64,000 bases of DNA. Origin: Fluviicola chungangensis. Lineage in GTDB: Bacteria > Bacteroidota > Bacteroidia > Flavobacteriales_D > Crocinitomicaceae. The stretch's first letter is position 1, and every line of letters starts with the position of its first letter. Location of the stretch: contig NZ_VLPL01000008.1 in assembly GCF_007558725.1 (NCBI RefSeq), positions 1-64,000 of the forward strand, read 5' to 3'. This document shows, in pieces, positions 1-6,933 of the stretch. The notes below the pieces were generated by a model that saw nothing but the letters and a program-made list of their open reading frames with translations, made no database searches and was not told the DNA's origin. Made by a program: the position numbers and the translations under genes.

Positions 1-43
1 AAATACTTACAATCTGAGCCTCTGTAAATCTCGATTTTTTCAT
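1..43 (-). CDS. IS3-family transposase OrfA, N-terminal 14 residues only
   Basis: Reading the minus strand from the ATG at 43-41 gives MKKSRFTEAQIVSI, a sequence I recognise as the typical start of IS3-family OrfA, the helix-turn-helix protein that binds the element ends. The frame is open to the window edge. The rest of OrfA and the frameshifted OrfB catalytic part would lie to the left. Family assignment rests on these 14 residues plus the terminal repeat, so it is good but not certain. Confidence 0.7.
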   Translation of the reverse strand, partial: MKKSRFTEAQIVSI

Positions 44-82
44 AATTCTGACAATTTAAATCTATATTTTTAAACTGTCTGA

Positions 83-118
83 TTTTTAGGGAAGTTTACA
101 TTTTTAGGGAAGTTTACA
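83..118. repeat. Exact 18-bp tandem duplication at the IS end
   Basis: TTTTTAGGGAAGTTTACA occupies 83-100 and again 101-118 with no gap and no mismatch. It coincides with the presumed IS terminus. It may be a doubled transposase-binding end, or a local slippage duplication. Confidence 0.85.
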
Positions 119-259
119 AAACGATTATCGAATATTTCAATTTGTTTTTTTAAGTAATAATATTTGCTCATGCAAAATATTTTTCAAAAAGTCAAGTTAT
201 AAATTATAACCTGAAAAAATGTAACAAGAGAATAAAAAAACATTATACTTGTCATCGTT

Positions 260-309
260 AGCTTTAATCACTAGCTCTCAACTTCATAGTTGAAAAAGCT
301 TTAATCACT
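260..309. repeat. Direct repeat AGCTTTAATCACT around a small hairpin
   Basis: The 13-mer occurs at 260-272 and 297-309, spaced 37 bases start to start. Between them is a short inverted repeat, CAACT (279-283) and AGTTG (288-292). It lies about 180-230 bases before the precursor gene and could be a regulator site. A GTTATAA-A-TTATAAC dyad sits further upstream at 196-210. No plus-strand promoter with a good TAnnTTTG box was found in 119-488. Confidence 0.45.
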
Positions 310-333
310 GATGAAATTCAGCGAAAACATATT

Positions 334-363
334 AAAAAAAATGGAGGTGCTGTAACACCTCCA
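334..363 (-). terminator. Intrinsic terminator, minus strand
   Basis: Perfect 8-bp stem TGGAGGTG (342-349) and CACCTCCA (356-363) with a 6-base loop. On the minus strand it is followed by eight T residues (complement of 334-341). On the plus strand there is no T-run, so its direction is leftward. Confidence 0.7.
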
Positions 364-438
364 CTAAACGCATTCGGTTGTTTACAGATGGCTCGACATG
401 CAAAACCTTGCAATTGATGGTTAACCGCCGAAAACGCT
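334..438 (-). ncRNA. Candidate small structured RNA, minus strand
   Basis: A complete Bacteroidota-type promoter (TTTG, 20 bases, TATCTTTG) points leftward and would start RNA near 436-438. About 70 bases on is a strong hairpin followed by eight U residues. The predicted transcript is about 105 nt. It can form a hairpin around TTGCAAGGTTTTGCA and partly pair its 5' end (TTCGG) with CCGAA just before the terminator. There is no credible reading frame in it. I do not recognise an Rfam class. It is divergent from the precursor gene that starts at 489. Confidence 0.42.
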
Positions 439-442
439 TTTG

Positions 443-474
443 CAAAGATATAGAAACAGAGTAGGCGGAACAAA
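443..474 (-). promoter_or_regulatory. Bacteroidota-type promoter, minus strand
   Basis: On the minus strand the -33 box TTTG (471-474) and the -7 box TATCTTTG (443-450) are separated by 20 bases, matching the known TTTG/TAnnTTTG consensus of the phylum. It would drive the short RNA ending at 334. Confidence 0.55.
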
Positions 475-488
475 TAAATCATGCTATT

Positions 489-710
489 ATGGCAACAAAA
501 AAAATCGAGTCATTGAGCTCAAAAAAGTTTGATTCAAAGAATTTAGGAAAAGTTTTAGGAGGGGTTCCTACTTACGGACCTTATTACGGAACAATTAATG
601 GGAAGTACTATCCAGGTGGAACAGATGACGAAGCACGTCATACATACAATCCAGATGGATACCCAGCAGGTACCGAAGGTGATGGTGATGACTTCGCTTG
701 GTGTATCTAA
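489..710 (+). CDS. Double-glycine-leader RiPP precursor peptide
   Basis: This 73-residue peptide is the likely substrate of the downstream modification and export genes. Residues 1-25 form a leader that ends LGKVLGG, the double-glycine site cut by C39 peptidases, and resemble the GG-leader natural product precursors of Bacteroidota. The predicted 48-residue core starts VPTYGPYYG. It is rich in Gly, Tyr, Thr and acidic residues (TDDE, EGDGDD) and ends AWCI. Thr/Lys plus Asp/Glu in the core suit ATP-grasp ring formation (ester or amide), but the actual linkage is inferred. Only one cysteine is present, so it is not a lanthipeptide-like core. A strong hairpin follows immediately. Confidence 0.85.
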   Translation: MATKKIESLSSKKFDSKNLGKVLGGVPTYGPYYGTINGKYYPGGTDDEARHTYNPDGYPAGTEGDGDDFAWCI

Positions 711-723
711 TCTTTGATTAAAC

Positions 724-758
724 AAGGCAATCAAATGAAAGCTTCATTTGGTTGCCTT
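724..758 (+). promoter_or_regulatory. 16-bp hairpin between precursor gene and the rest of the operon
   Basis: AAGGCAATCAAATGAA (724-739) pairs with TTCATTTGGTTGCCTT (743-758) across a 3-base loop, with a single G-U pair. There is no long T-run after it, so it is more likely a partial terminator or mRNA end stabiliser than a full stop. It would let precursor mRNA exceed enzyme mRNA. It overlaps a possible TTG start at 752, which argues for the ATG at 773 as start of the next gene. Confidence 0.7.
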
Positions 759-772
759 TAAACTCTAACGTT

Positions 773-1672
773 ATGAAGTATTTGATTTTGATTTTTGTCG
801 TTTTGGCAAGCCAATGTTCTTTTGGACAATTAATAAACCATATTGAATATAAGAAAGATTGCAATATTGTTTATCTGAGAGTAGATTCTTCCAAATACAA
901 AGCAGCATTGACCACACTTAAAAAATTAGAAAAAAAATATGGAAGTTTATATACAGAAGAGTATATCCTTAGGGCGTTTTGCTATCATAAACTTAACAAT
1001 AATAAAAAGGCATCAATTGCAATGGAAGTTGCGTGGTCTCATCGAATTTGTGATCCAGCGTATCTTAATCAAATCGATGGATTTGACTGGGTTAAGATGG
1101 GAGAATCTTTTAATGAAAAGGAAAAGAAAAGATTAAATCAAGGTTATGAAAACAATCTCAAACTTAGAAGCAAAGATTTCGATTCACTTGCTTTCCTGGT
1201 TAAAGAATTGTCGGATAAAGATCAGAAATACAGAGCTTTTTTATCGCCAAAAAAAATGGAATCATTAGGTGATAGCTTATCAATACTTTCAATAGAGCAA
1301 GACTCTTTGAATATCCTTGAATTCGAAAGAATTTATTCTAAATATGGTTTTCCGGGAGAACAGATCTCATGTCTTTTTTCAACTCGATTATTAGCCTTCC
1401 TTTTACATTCAGCAGATTATAATTGGTTTGTAGATCGAATGAGACCAAAATTTTTAATTGATGTAAAGAATGGTGATATGCCTGCGTCATTATTCCTGAT
1501 TTGGGTTGATAGGAACTCAAATTCCAATGGCAAAAAAGAAGAATTCGCAATGTATGTCAATCCGAAGAGTTTTGAAGCTACACCGCTAGAAATTCAATTA
1601 ATTAAACAGGCAAGGCTTGAATATGGAATCGTAAACTCTTTTCGAGTACCTTATAATTTTACACACCATTAA
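773..1672 (+). CDS. Secreted protein of the RiPP operon, DUF6624-like C-terminal half
   Basis: Starting at the ATG at 773 gives a clean signal peptide (MKYLILIFVVLASQCSFG) and 299 residues. The first third is helical and TPR-like. The C-terminal half has KDQKYR, then YSKYGFPGE, then LHSAD and WVDR, a pattern that resembles DUF6624 proteins common in Bacteroidota, whose function is unknown to me. It stands between the precursor and the ATP-grasp gene, one base before the latter's ATG. It could act on or sense the exported peptide, but nothing shows that. The DUF6624 assignment is by eye. Confidence 0.65.
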   Translation: MKYLILIFVVLASQCSFGQLINHIEYKKDCNIVYLRVDSSKYKAALTTLKKLEKKYGSLYTEEYILRAFCYHKLNNNKKASIAMEVAWSHRICDPAYLNQIDGFDWVKMGESFNEKEKKRLNQGYENNLKLRSKDFDSLAFLVKELSDKDQKYRAFLSPKKMESLGDSLSILSIEQDSLNILEFERIYSKYGFPGEQISCLFSTRLLAFLLHSADYNWFVDRMRPKFLIDVKNGDMPASLFLIWVDRNSNSNGKKEEFAMYVNPKSFEATPLEIQLIKQARLEYGIVNSFRVPYNFTHH

Positions 1673-1673
1673 T

Positions 1674-2645
1674 ATGATTTTTATTTTCTCGGAAAATGTA
1701 AGTTATTCTGCAAGACACGTGGCGAGGTATCTTTTGAAAGAGAAGCAATCTTTTGAGGTTTTTTTGGAAACAGATAAAATTGATTTTTGCTATAACTTGA
1801 ATTCATCAGGTAATCAAATTTCGATTCTTAAAAATGGACAATTTTTATGCTCGTATACTGATTTAAAATCGGTATGGGCACATAGGAGCGAAATTAATAT
1901 TGAAAAAAAACAATATTCTAAACTTGAAAGAAAAGAGCTTAGTTATGTGAAAAGACATGAAGATACACAAGTTAAATCAATTCGAAACTTACTGCATAAA
2001 AAGAAATGTCTCGGTCGTTTTGGAAAATTGAATTTCAATAAGATTATTTTCCTGAATGCTTGTCAAGAATTGGAAATCAGAATTCCCAAAACATTAATTA
2101 CGCGAAAGAAGGATGATTTAATCCCATTTTTTAGTGAACAGAGGAATGGTGTTATCGTTAAATCAATTGCTGAAAATTTTCATCATTGTGTCTCAATTTC
2201 ACAACATGAACAAATTTGGCAACATGGAACCACTAATCTATTAGATGAAGTAAAATTAAAGAAGATTCCTGAAGAATTTGATTTGAGTTTGTTTCAAGAA
2301 AAATTGGATAAAAAATATGAATTGCGTGTTTTTTATTTAGATGGAATTTGCTTTCCTCAGATAATTTTTTCCCAAAAACATTCTTTTTCGGAAGTTGATT
2401 ATAGATTAGGTCTTGGTGAATCTGAAATGCGTCAAGGAAATTTTAATTTGCCGATGAATGTTCAGGGCCAAATAAAAGACTTGATGAATTCACTTGATCT
2501 CAATGTAGGTTGCATAGACATTGTAGTTACTAAGCAAGATGAATATGTCTTTTTAGAAGTCAATCCATCAGGAATTTTTACCGATATGGTAGGTAATTGC
2601 AATTATGACATACACTATGAAATAGCAAAATATTTGATGTTATGA
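1674..2645 (+). CDS. ATP-grasp peptide maturase, grasp-with-spasm type
   Basis: This 323-residue protein resembles the ATP-grasp maturases of the grasp-with-spasm peptide systems. It is related to RimK and to microviridin-type ligases, which activate Asp/Glu side chains with ATP and join them to Ser/Thr/Lys. Visible motifs are SVWAHRSE near residue 67-73, ELRVF at 216-220 (the place of the D-x-R motif in graspetide ligases, here E-L-R), and FLEVNPSG at 293-300, which carries the metal-binding Glu and Asn. It starts at ATG 1674 directly after the previous stop, and its last codons overlap the next gene by 4 bases. The likely substrate is the peptide encoded at 489-710. Confidence 0.83.
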   Translation: MIFIFSENVSYSARHVARYLLKEKQSFEVFLETDKIDFCYNLNSSGNQISILKNGQFLCSYTDLKSVWAHRSEINIEKKQYSKLERKELSYVKRHEDTQVKSIRNLLHKKKCLGRFGKLNFNKIIFLNACQELEIRIPKTLITRKKDDLIPFFSEQRNGVIVKSIAENFHHCVSISQHEQIWQHGTTNLLDEVKLKKIPEEFDLSLFQEKLDKKYELRVFYLDGICFPQIIFSQKHSFSEVDYRLGLGESEMRQGNFNLPMNVQGQIKDLMNSLDLNVGCIDIVVTKQDEYVFLEVNPSGIFTDMVGNCNYDIHYEIAKYLML

Positions 2646-2836
2646 AATCAGAAATTGGAACAATAGATGCATTACTTGCAGAAGAAAAAAGTTATCCGGT
2701 TGAAAATCTTCCAACAACGGAACCAAACGGAATAAAAATTGGAATAATTGGATTTCAAAACGTTCAATATAGAGAAAGACTTCAACGATCAATTTCGAAG
2801 ATTATTAATCCTTCCACTATAATAGATGAAAACTGA
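2642..2836 (+). CDS. Small protein (64 aa) between the two maturases, unknown
   Basis: The frame overlaps the ATP-grasp gene by 4 bases (ATGA) and the SPASM gene by 11, so it is very likely translated by coupling. The product has no signal peptide, no membrane segment and no cysteine, and begins MKSEIGTIDALLAEEKSYPV. It lacks a double glycine, although IGIIGF is present. It could be a leader-binding partner for the maturases, a second precursor, or an immunity factor. I do not recognise a family. Confidence 0.65.
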   Translation: MKSEIGTIDALLAEEKSYPVENLPTTEPNGIKIGIIGFQNVQYRERLQRSISKIINPSTIIDEN

Positions 2837-3959
2837 CTTGAATTACATTACACTGTACCCAAATATAATTCCCGTCCGTGGGTATAGTCGTTCTATTCTA
2901 ATGGATTTGAACATGGGGAAGTTTCTTTTTATTCCGAATTACTTTTGTGACTTTTTAATTGAAAACAAAACTAAAAATCTTCAAAAAGTTGATTTTCTTA
3001 ATTTCGGCAATTCTGAAAACGACGTTGATGAAATTAATAGGTTAGTAGATCTTTTAATTCAGGAAGATTATTTAACCGAAGTTGATTCCAAATTACTAAG
3101 TGGACTTAAAGTTGAAGTTCCATTTATTACAGACGATACGTTAATCAGTGACTGTATAATTGAAATTTCAAACCTATCTAGTTGGAATATATCTGTTTTT
3201 CTGGCTAAAATAAACACCCTTGGAGTTAAATTTTTGGAAATTCGTTTTCTTGACTTTACTTCATTTGAAAAACATTACAAAAAAATTCAATTCGACCTTA
3301 CAGACCATTCTATTGAATTTTTACATTTTATCGTTCCTGGAGATGATAATTTGAATGAAATTATTTCTAATGAAATGATGACATTTCATAGACTAAATCA
3401 ACTAACTATATATAATTCTAAAGGCAAATTTGAAATAGAAGGAGTCCCTTTTATTTTAAGTTTTTCAACGCAAAACAGCATTGACAATTCAAATTGTGGT
3501 TGTATTAACCCTTCTCAGTTTAATTGTAACATTGCCAGCTATTACGCTAATAAAAAAAGCAACAATTGTCTTTCTCAAAAATTGAGCATAGATCAATATG
3601 GAGATATAAAAAATTGTCCTTCAAAGAAAGAATCTTTTGGAAAATTAGAAACCGTTAATTTAGAGCGGACAGTTCAATTAAATGAGTTTAGAAAGGAATG
3701 GCACATTACAAAAGAATCAATATTAGTTTGCTCTGATTGCGAACTTCGCTGGATGTGCTCCGATTGTAGAGTTTTTATTCAGGATGAATCAAATCCATTG
3801 TCCAAACCGTCAAAATGTGGCTATAACCCTTATATCAATAAATGGATTAACGAAGAAGGGTATTTATCAGAATCAGAATGTGGTGTTTCTATTGTGGATA
3901 ACAGGCTCACAATTGACCAAGTAAAATTAAATGAAATTAATTCTGAGTTATGGGGATAA
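2826..3959 (+). CDS. SPASM-domain peptide maturase, grasp-with-spasm type, no radical-SAM motif
   Basis: The 377-residue protein has a C-terminal cysteine-rich region typical of SPASM domains: Cys at about 224, 226, 234, 248, 264, then CSDC-ELRWM-CSDC at 302-314 and C331. Such domains bind auxiliary iron-sulphur clusters in peptide-modifying enzymes. The N-terminal 220 residues hold only two cysteines (41 and 110) and no CxxxCxxC, so it cannot be a conventional radical SAM enzyme. Residues 105-145 look like a decayed barrel strand and helix. It matches the SPASM partner that accompanies the ATP-grasp ligase in grasp-with-spasm loci. Its role may be leader recognition, which is inference. It overlaps the next gene by 10 bases. 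Confidence 0.82.
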   Translation: MKTDLNYITLYPNIIPVRGYSRSILMDLNMGKFLFIPNYFCDFLIENKTKNLQKVDFLNFGNSENDVDEINRLVDLLIQEDYLTEVDSKLLSGLKVEVPFITDDTLISDCIIEISNLSSWNISVFLAKINTLGVKFLEIRFLDFTSFEKHYKKIQFDLTDHSIEFLHFIVPGDDNLNEIISNEMMTFHRLNQLTIYNSKGKFEIEGVPFILSFSTQNSIDNSNCGCINPSQFNCNIASYYANKKSNNCLSQKLSIDQYGDIKNCPSKKESFGKLETVNLERTVQLNEFRKEWHITKESILVCSDCELRWMCSDCRVFIQDESNPLSKPSKCGYNPYINKWINEEGYLSESECGVSIVDNRLTIDQVKLNEINSELWG

Positions 3960-4711
3960 AAAGACTTTTAGTATTTATTACAGTACTTTTTTTGCAAGAA
4001 TCAGATGCTTTTTCGCAAGAGTTTATTCAGACTAAACGCTTGGACTCTTTATCCGTTTTTTTTAAATTTGGTAGTTATGAGGTCCAGAATCCACAAAGAT
4101 TGATTGCCAGATGCAGTAGGATAAAGGCAACTTCTGGAAAGATTAAAATAACTTCGTATACAGATACTATCGGCAGTCAAAAATCAAATCAAAAGCTGGC
4201 CGCTAAAAGATTAAATTCAGTTTCTAAAATTTTAAGATCGACTAGCTTAAGTTCTTTTGCGATAGATAGTATAAACAAAAATGAACAACGGGATTTAAAG
4301 AAGAAACTAAATGACAGTACTTTCAGAAGAGTTGACATTGTCATTTACAGCGTAGAAAATAAGTTTAAACTTAATTCTCCAATTAATCTTGATATTAACT
4401 TCGTATCAGAAACAGATAAAATAGTTCCCGAATCATCAGAAAATTTAAAAATATTATTATCTATCATTCGGGGCGATAGTACGTTAAACGTTCAATTGAA
4501 TGGTCATGTTTGTTGCAGACCAGGACAAGAATTATCCGAAAAACGTGCGTTAGCAGTTAAAAAGTATCTGGTTTCTAATGGGATTAAATCTAACCGAATT
4601 GAATGTAAAGGATTTAGTAATAGTATTCCCTTATTTCCACGTACGGATATTCAGAACGTACATAAAAACATGCGTGTTGAAGTTATTTTCACTAAACCCA
4701 AAACTAACTAA
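3950..4711 (+). CDS. Exported protein with two OmpA-like domains
   Basis: The 253-residue protein has an N-terminal signal peptide (cleavage near DAFSQ, residue 22). Residues about 30-130 and 145-250 each look like an OmpA C-terminal peptidoglycan-binding fold. The first has FKFGSYEV, TSYTDTIGS and RRVDIVIY. The second has LNGHVCCRPGQELSEKRA and MRVEVIF. No beta-barrel domain is attached. It lies inside the RiPP operon just before the exporter, so it may anchor the export machine to the wall or protect the producer. The duplication of the domain in one small protein is unusual. Confidence 0.75.
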   Translation: MGIKRLLVFITVLFLQESDAFSQEFIQTKRLDSLSVFFKFGSYEVQNPQRLIARCSRIKATSGKIKITSYTDTIGSQKSNQKLAAKRLNSVSKILRSTSLSSFAIDSINKNEQRDLKKKLNDSTFRRVDIVIYSVENKFKLNSPINLDINFVSETDKIVPESSENLKILLSIIRGDSTLNVQLNGHVCCRPGQELSEKRALAVKKYLVSNGIKSNRIECKGFSNSIPLFPRTDIQNVHKNMRVEVIFTKPKTN

Positions 4712-6931
4712 TTGAGATCATTCCCAACATATTTACAGCCTGATTCAATGGATTGCGGTCCAACATGCCTACGTATGATTGCAAAACACTACGGAAAATC
4801 AATTTCGCTAGATAAATTGCGTAATCTATGTGAAACAACAAAATTAGGAAGTAGTTTAAAAGGAATAAGTGATGCTGCCGAGACTATTGGTTTTAGAACC
4901 TTAGCGGTGAAAATTGATTTGGAAAGTTTAAAGAAAGAAGCTCCACTACCTTGCATTTGTTTTTGGAACGAACAACATTATGTCGTTGTATATAAAATTA
5001 AAGGTGACAAATTTTATATTGCAGATCCAGGAAAAGGTAAGCTTGTTTATTCTAAAAGCGAGTTTTTGAAAAGCTGGATTGGAATCCATGCGGATGAAAA
5101 TACTGAAGAAGGCATTGTATTACTGCTTGAACCAACACCATTTTTAAACGAAAACGAAGAAGATAATAGCGAAAATAATAAGAATGGATTCAGATTTCTT
5201 TTTAAATATTTGAAAGGCTATCGTAAATTATTAATACAACTTAGTTTTGGCTTACTTGCAGCTAGTCTTTTGCAATTAATATTTCCATTCTTAACTCAAA
5301 GCGTTGTTGACATTGGAATTCAAAATAAGGACATTCATTTTCTTTATTTAATCCTTTTTGGACAATTATTTGTGTTCTTAGGAAAAATGAGTGTTGAGAT
5401 AATTCGGAGTTGGTTATTATTACATTTGAGCGCGAGGGTAAATATCTCATTAGTTTCCAATTTCCTAATCAAGTTAATGAAGTTGCCAATATCCTTTTTT
5501 GACACTAAAAAGATTGGTGATATTATGCAACGAGTTGACGATCATCATCGAATAGAAACTCTTTTGACGAATCAGACATTAAGCGTTCTTTTTTCATTTT
5601 TCAATTTTATTGTATTTAGTGTTGTTTTGATAATATATAGTTTTCCTGTCTTTTTAATCTTCGTAGTGGGCAGTATAATCTATTTCTTATGGGTCCGAAT
5701 CTTTCTCAAAAGAAGAAAAGATTTGGATTACAAACGCTTTTCTCAAGGAGGGGAAGATCGGTCTAAAATTGTCGAACTCATTCAAGGAATGCAAGAGATT
5801 AAGTTGCATAATGCAGAAAGGCAAAAACGATGGGGTTGGGAAAGAATACAAGTTCGTGTGTTCAAATTAAGAATCAAAAGTCTCCGTTTAGAACAACTTC
5901 AGAGTAATGGTGCCTTGTTTATTAATGAGTTTAAGAACATATTAGTAAGTTTTTACACTGCTAAATTGGTGATTGATGGACAATTGACTCTTGGGATGAT
6001 GTTATCGGTATCCTATATAATTGGACAGTTGAACGCACCTATTTCGCAGTTCTTGTCATTTATTTATGCTGTCCAAGATGCCAAAATTTCTCTTGATAGA
6101 CTTTCCGAAATCCATGATAGAGAAGATGAAGAACCTGAAAATTCTAATAGACAGAATGAATTACCGGATAATAAAAATTTGGTTTTAGAAGATGTAACCT
6201 TTAGATATGCCGGAGGTGAAAATTCGGTTCTCAGGGACATCAATTTAACTATAAAATCCAACCAATTAACTGCAATTGTTGGAGCAAGCGGAAGTGGCAA
6301 GACAACTTTAATGAAACTTTTATTGAGGTTTTATGAACCTACCAATGGAAAAATTAAAATTGGTTCTGTGGAACTGGAGAATTTCACACAAAGAAGTTGG
6401 AGGGAAAATTGTGGTTCTGTAATGCAAGACGGTTATCTTTTTAATGATACAATTGCAAATAATATCGCTATCGGAGAAGATCGAATTGATAAAGAAAAAT
6501 TAAAACAAGCCGTTAAAATAGCCAATATTCAAGAATTTATTGAAAGTCTACCATTAGGCTACAATACAAAGATTGGAAATGAAGGAATGGGGATCAGTGG
6601 GGGACAAAAACAACGTATTTTAATTGCCCGGGCTGTCTATAAAAACCCGACTTTTTTGTTCTTTGATGAAGCGACAAGCTCACTTGATTCAAGAAATGAG
6701 AAAGTAATCATGCAAAATCTGGATGAATTTTTTCAAGGCAGAACCGCTGTTGTAATTGCCCACAGACTAAGTACTGTAAAAAATGCTGATCAGATTATTG
6801 TTTTAGACAATGGAACAATGGTAGAAAAAGGAACGCATAAGGAACTTATTGCATTGAACGGGGCTTACTATAATCTTGTTCAAAGTCAGCTTGATTTGGA
6901 GAAAACTGAGAAGATAGAAATCAATTCATAG
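4712..6931 (+). CDS. C39-peptidase ABC exporter for double-glycine peptides
   Basis: This 739-residue inner-membrane exporter cuts the leader after Gly-Gly and exports the core using ATP. Residues 1-140 are a peptidase C39 domain with SMDCGPTCL (catalytic Cys 15), EQHYVV (His) and IADPGKGK (Asp). A membrane domain follows at about 165-460. The nucleotide-binding domain has GASGSGKTT (Walker A), ISGGQKQR (signature), FLFFDEATSSLD (Walker B) and AHRLST. The start is a TTG immediately after the previous stop; it places the C39 cysteine at the normal distance from the N terminus and no ATG fits better. It works with the HlyD and TolC-type genes that follow. Confidence 0.93.
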   Translation: MRSFPTYLQPDSMDCGPTCLRMIAKHYGKSISLDKLRNLCETTKLGSSLKGISDAAETIGFRTLAVKIDLESLKKEAPLPCICFWNEQHYVVVYKIKGDKFYIADPGKGKLVYSKSEFLKSWIGIHADENTEEGIVLLLEPTPFLNENEEDNSENNKNGFRFLFKYLKGYRKLLIQLSFGLLAASLLQLIFPFLTQSVVDIGIQNKDIHFLYLILFGQLFVFLGKMSVEIIRSWLLLHLSARVNISLVSNFLIKLMKLPISFFDTKKIGDIMQRVDDHHRIETLLTNQTLSVLFSFFNFIVFSVVLIIYSFPVFLIFVVGSIIYFLWVRIFLKRRKDLDYKRFSQGGEDRSKIVELIQGMQEIKLHNAERQKRWGWERIQVRVFKLRIKSLRLEQLQSNGALFINEFKNILVSFYTAKLVIDGQLTLGMMLSVSYIIGQLNAPISQFLSFIYAVQDAKISLDRLSEIHDREDEEPENSNRQNELPDNKNLVLEDVTFRYAGGENSVLRDINLTIKSNQLTAIVGASGSGKTTLMKLLLRFYEPTNGKIKIGSVELENFTQRSWRENCGSVMQDGYLFNDTIANNIAIGEDRIDKEKLKQAVKIANIQEFIESLPLGYNTKIGNEGMGISGGQKQRILIARAVYKNPTFLFFDEATSSLDSRNEKVIMQNLDEFFQGRTAVVIAHRLSTVKNADQIIVLDNGTMVEKGTHKELIALNGAYYNLVQSQLDLEKTEKIEINS

Positions 6932-6933
6932 TT

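Larger units (their letters stand above)
1..118 (-). mobile_element. Terminal part of an IS3-family insertion sequence, cut by the window edge
   Basis: The minus strand begins at about 118 with TGTAAACTTCCCTAAAAA, a TG-starting end as expected for IS3-type elements. About 75 bases further in is the start of an IS3 OrfA-like reading frame. Only the upstream end is inside the window, so the second end, target duplication and OrfB cannot be seen. The outermost 18 bases occur twice in tandem, so the true tip could be at 118 or at 100. The element lies directly upstream of the peptide-modification operon. Confidence 0.72.

Noticed and set aside
364-440. Minus-strand frame ending VFGG then stop, looking like a second double-glycine leader
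   Set aside because: No start codon, no leader-like sequence before it and a stop directly after GG; it is inside the candidate RNA.
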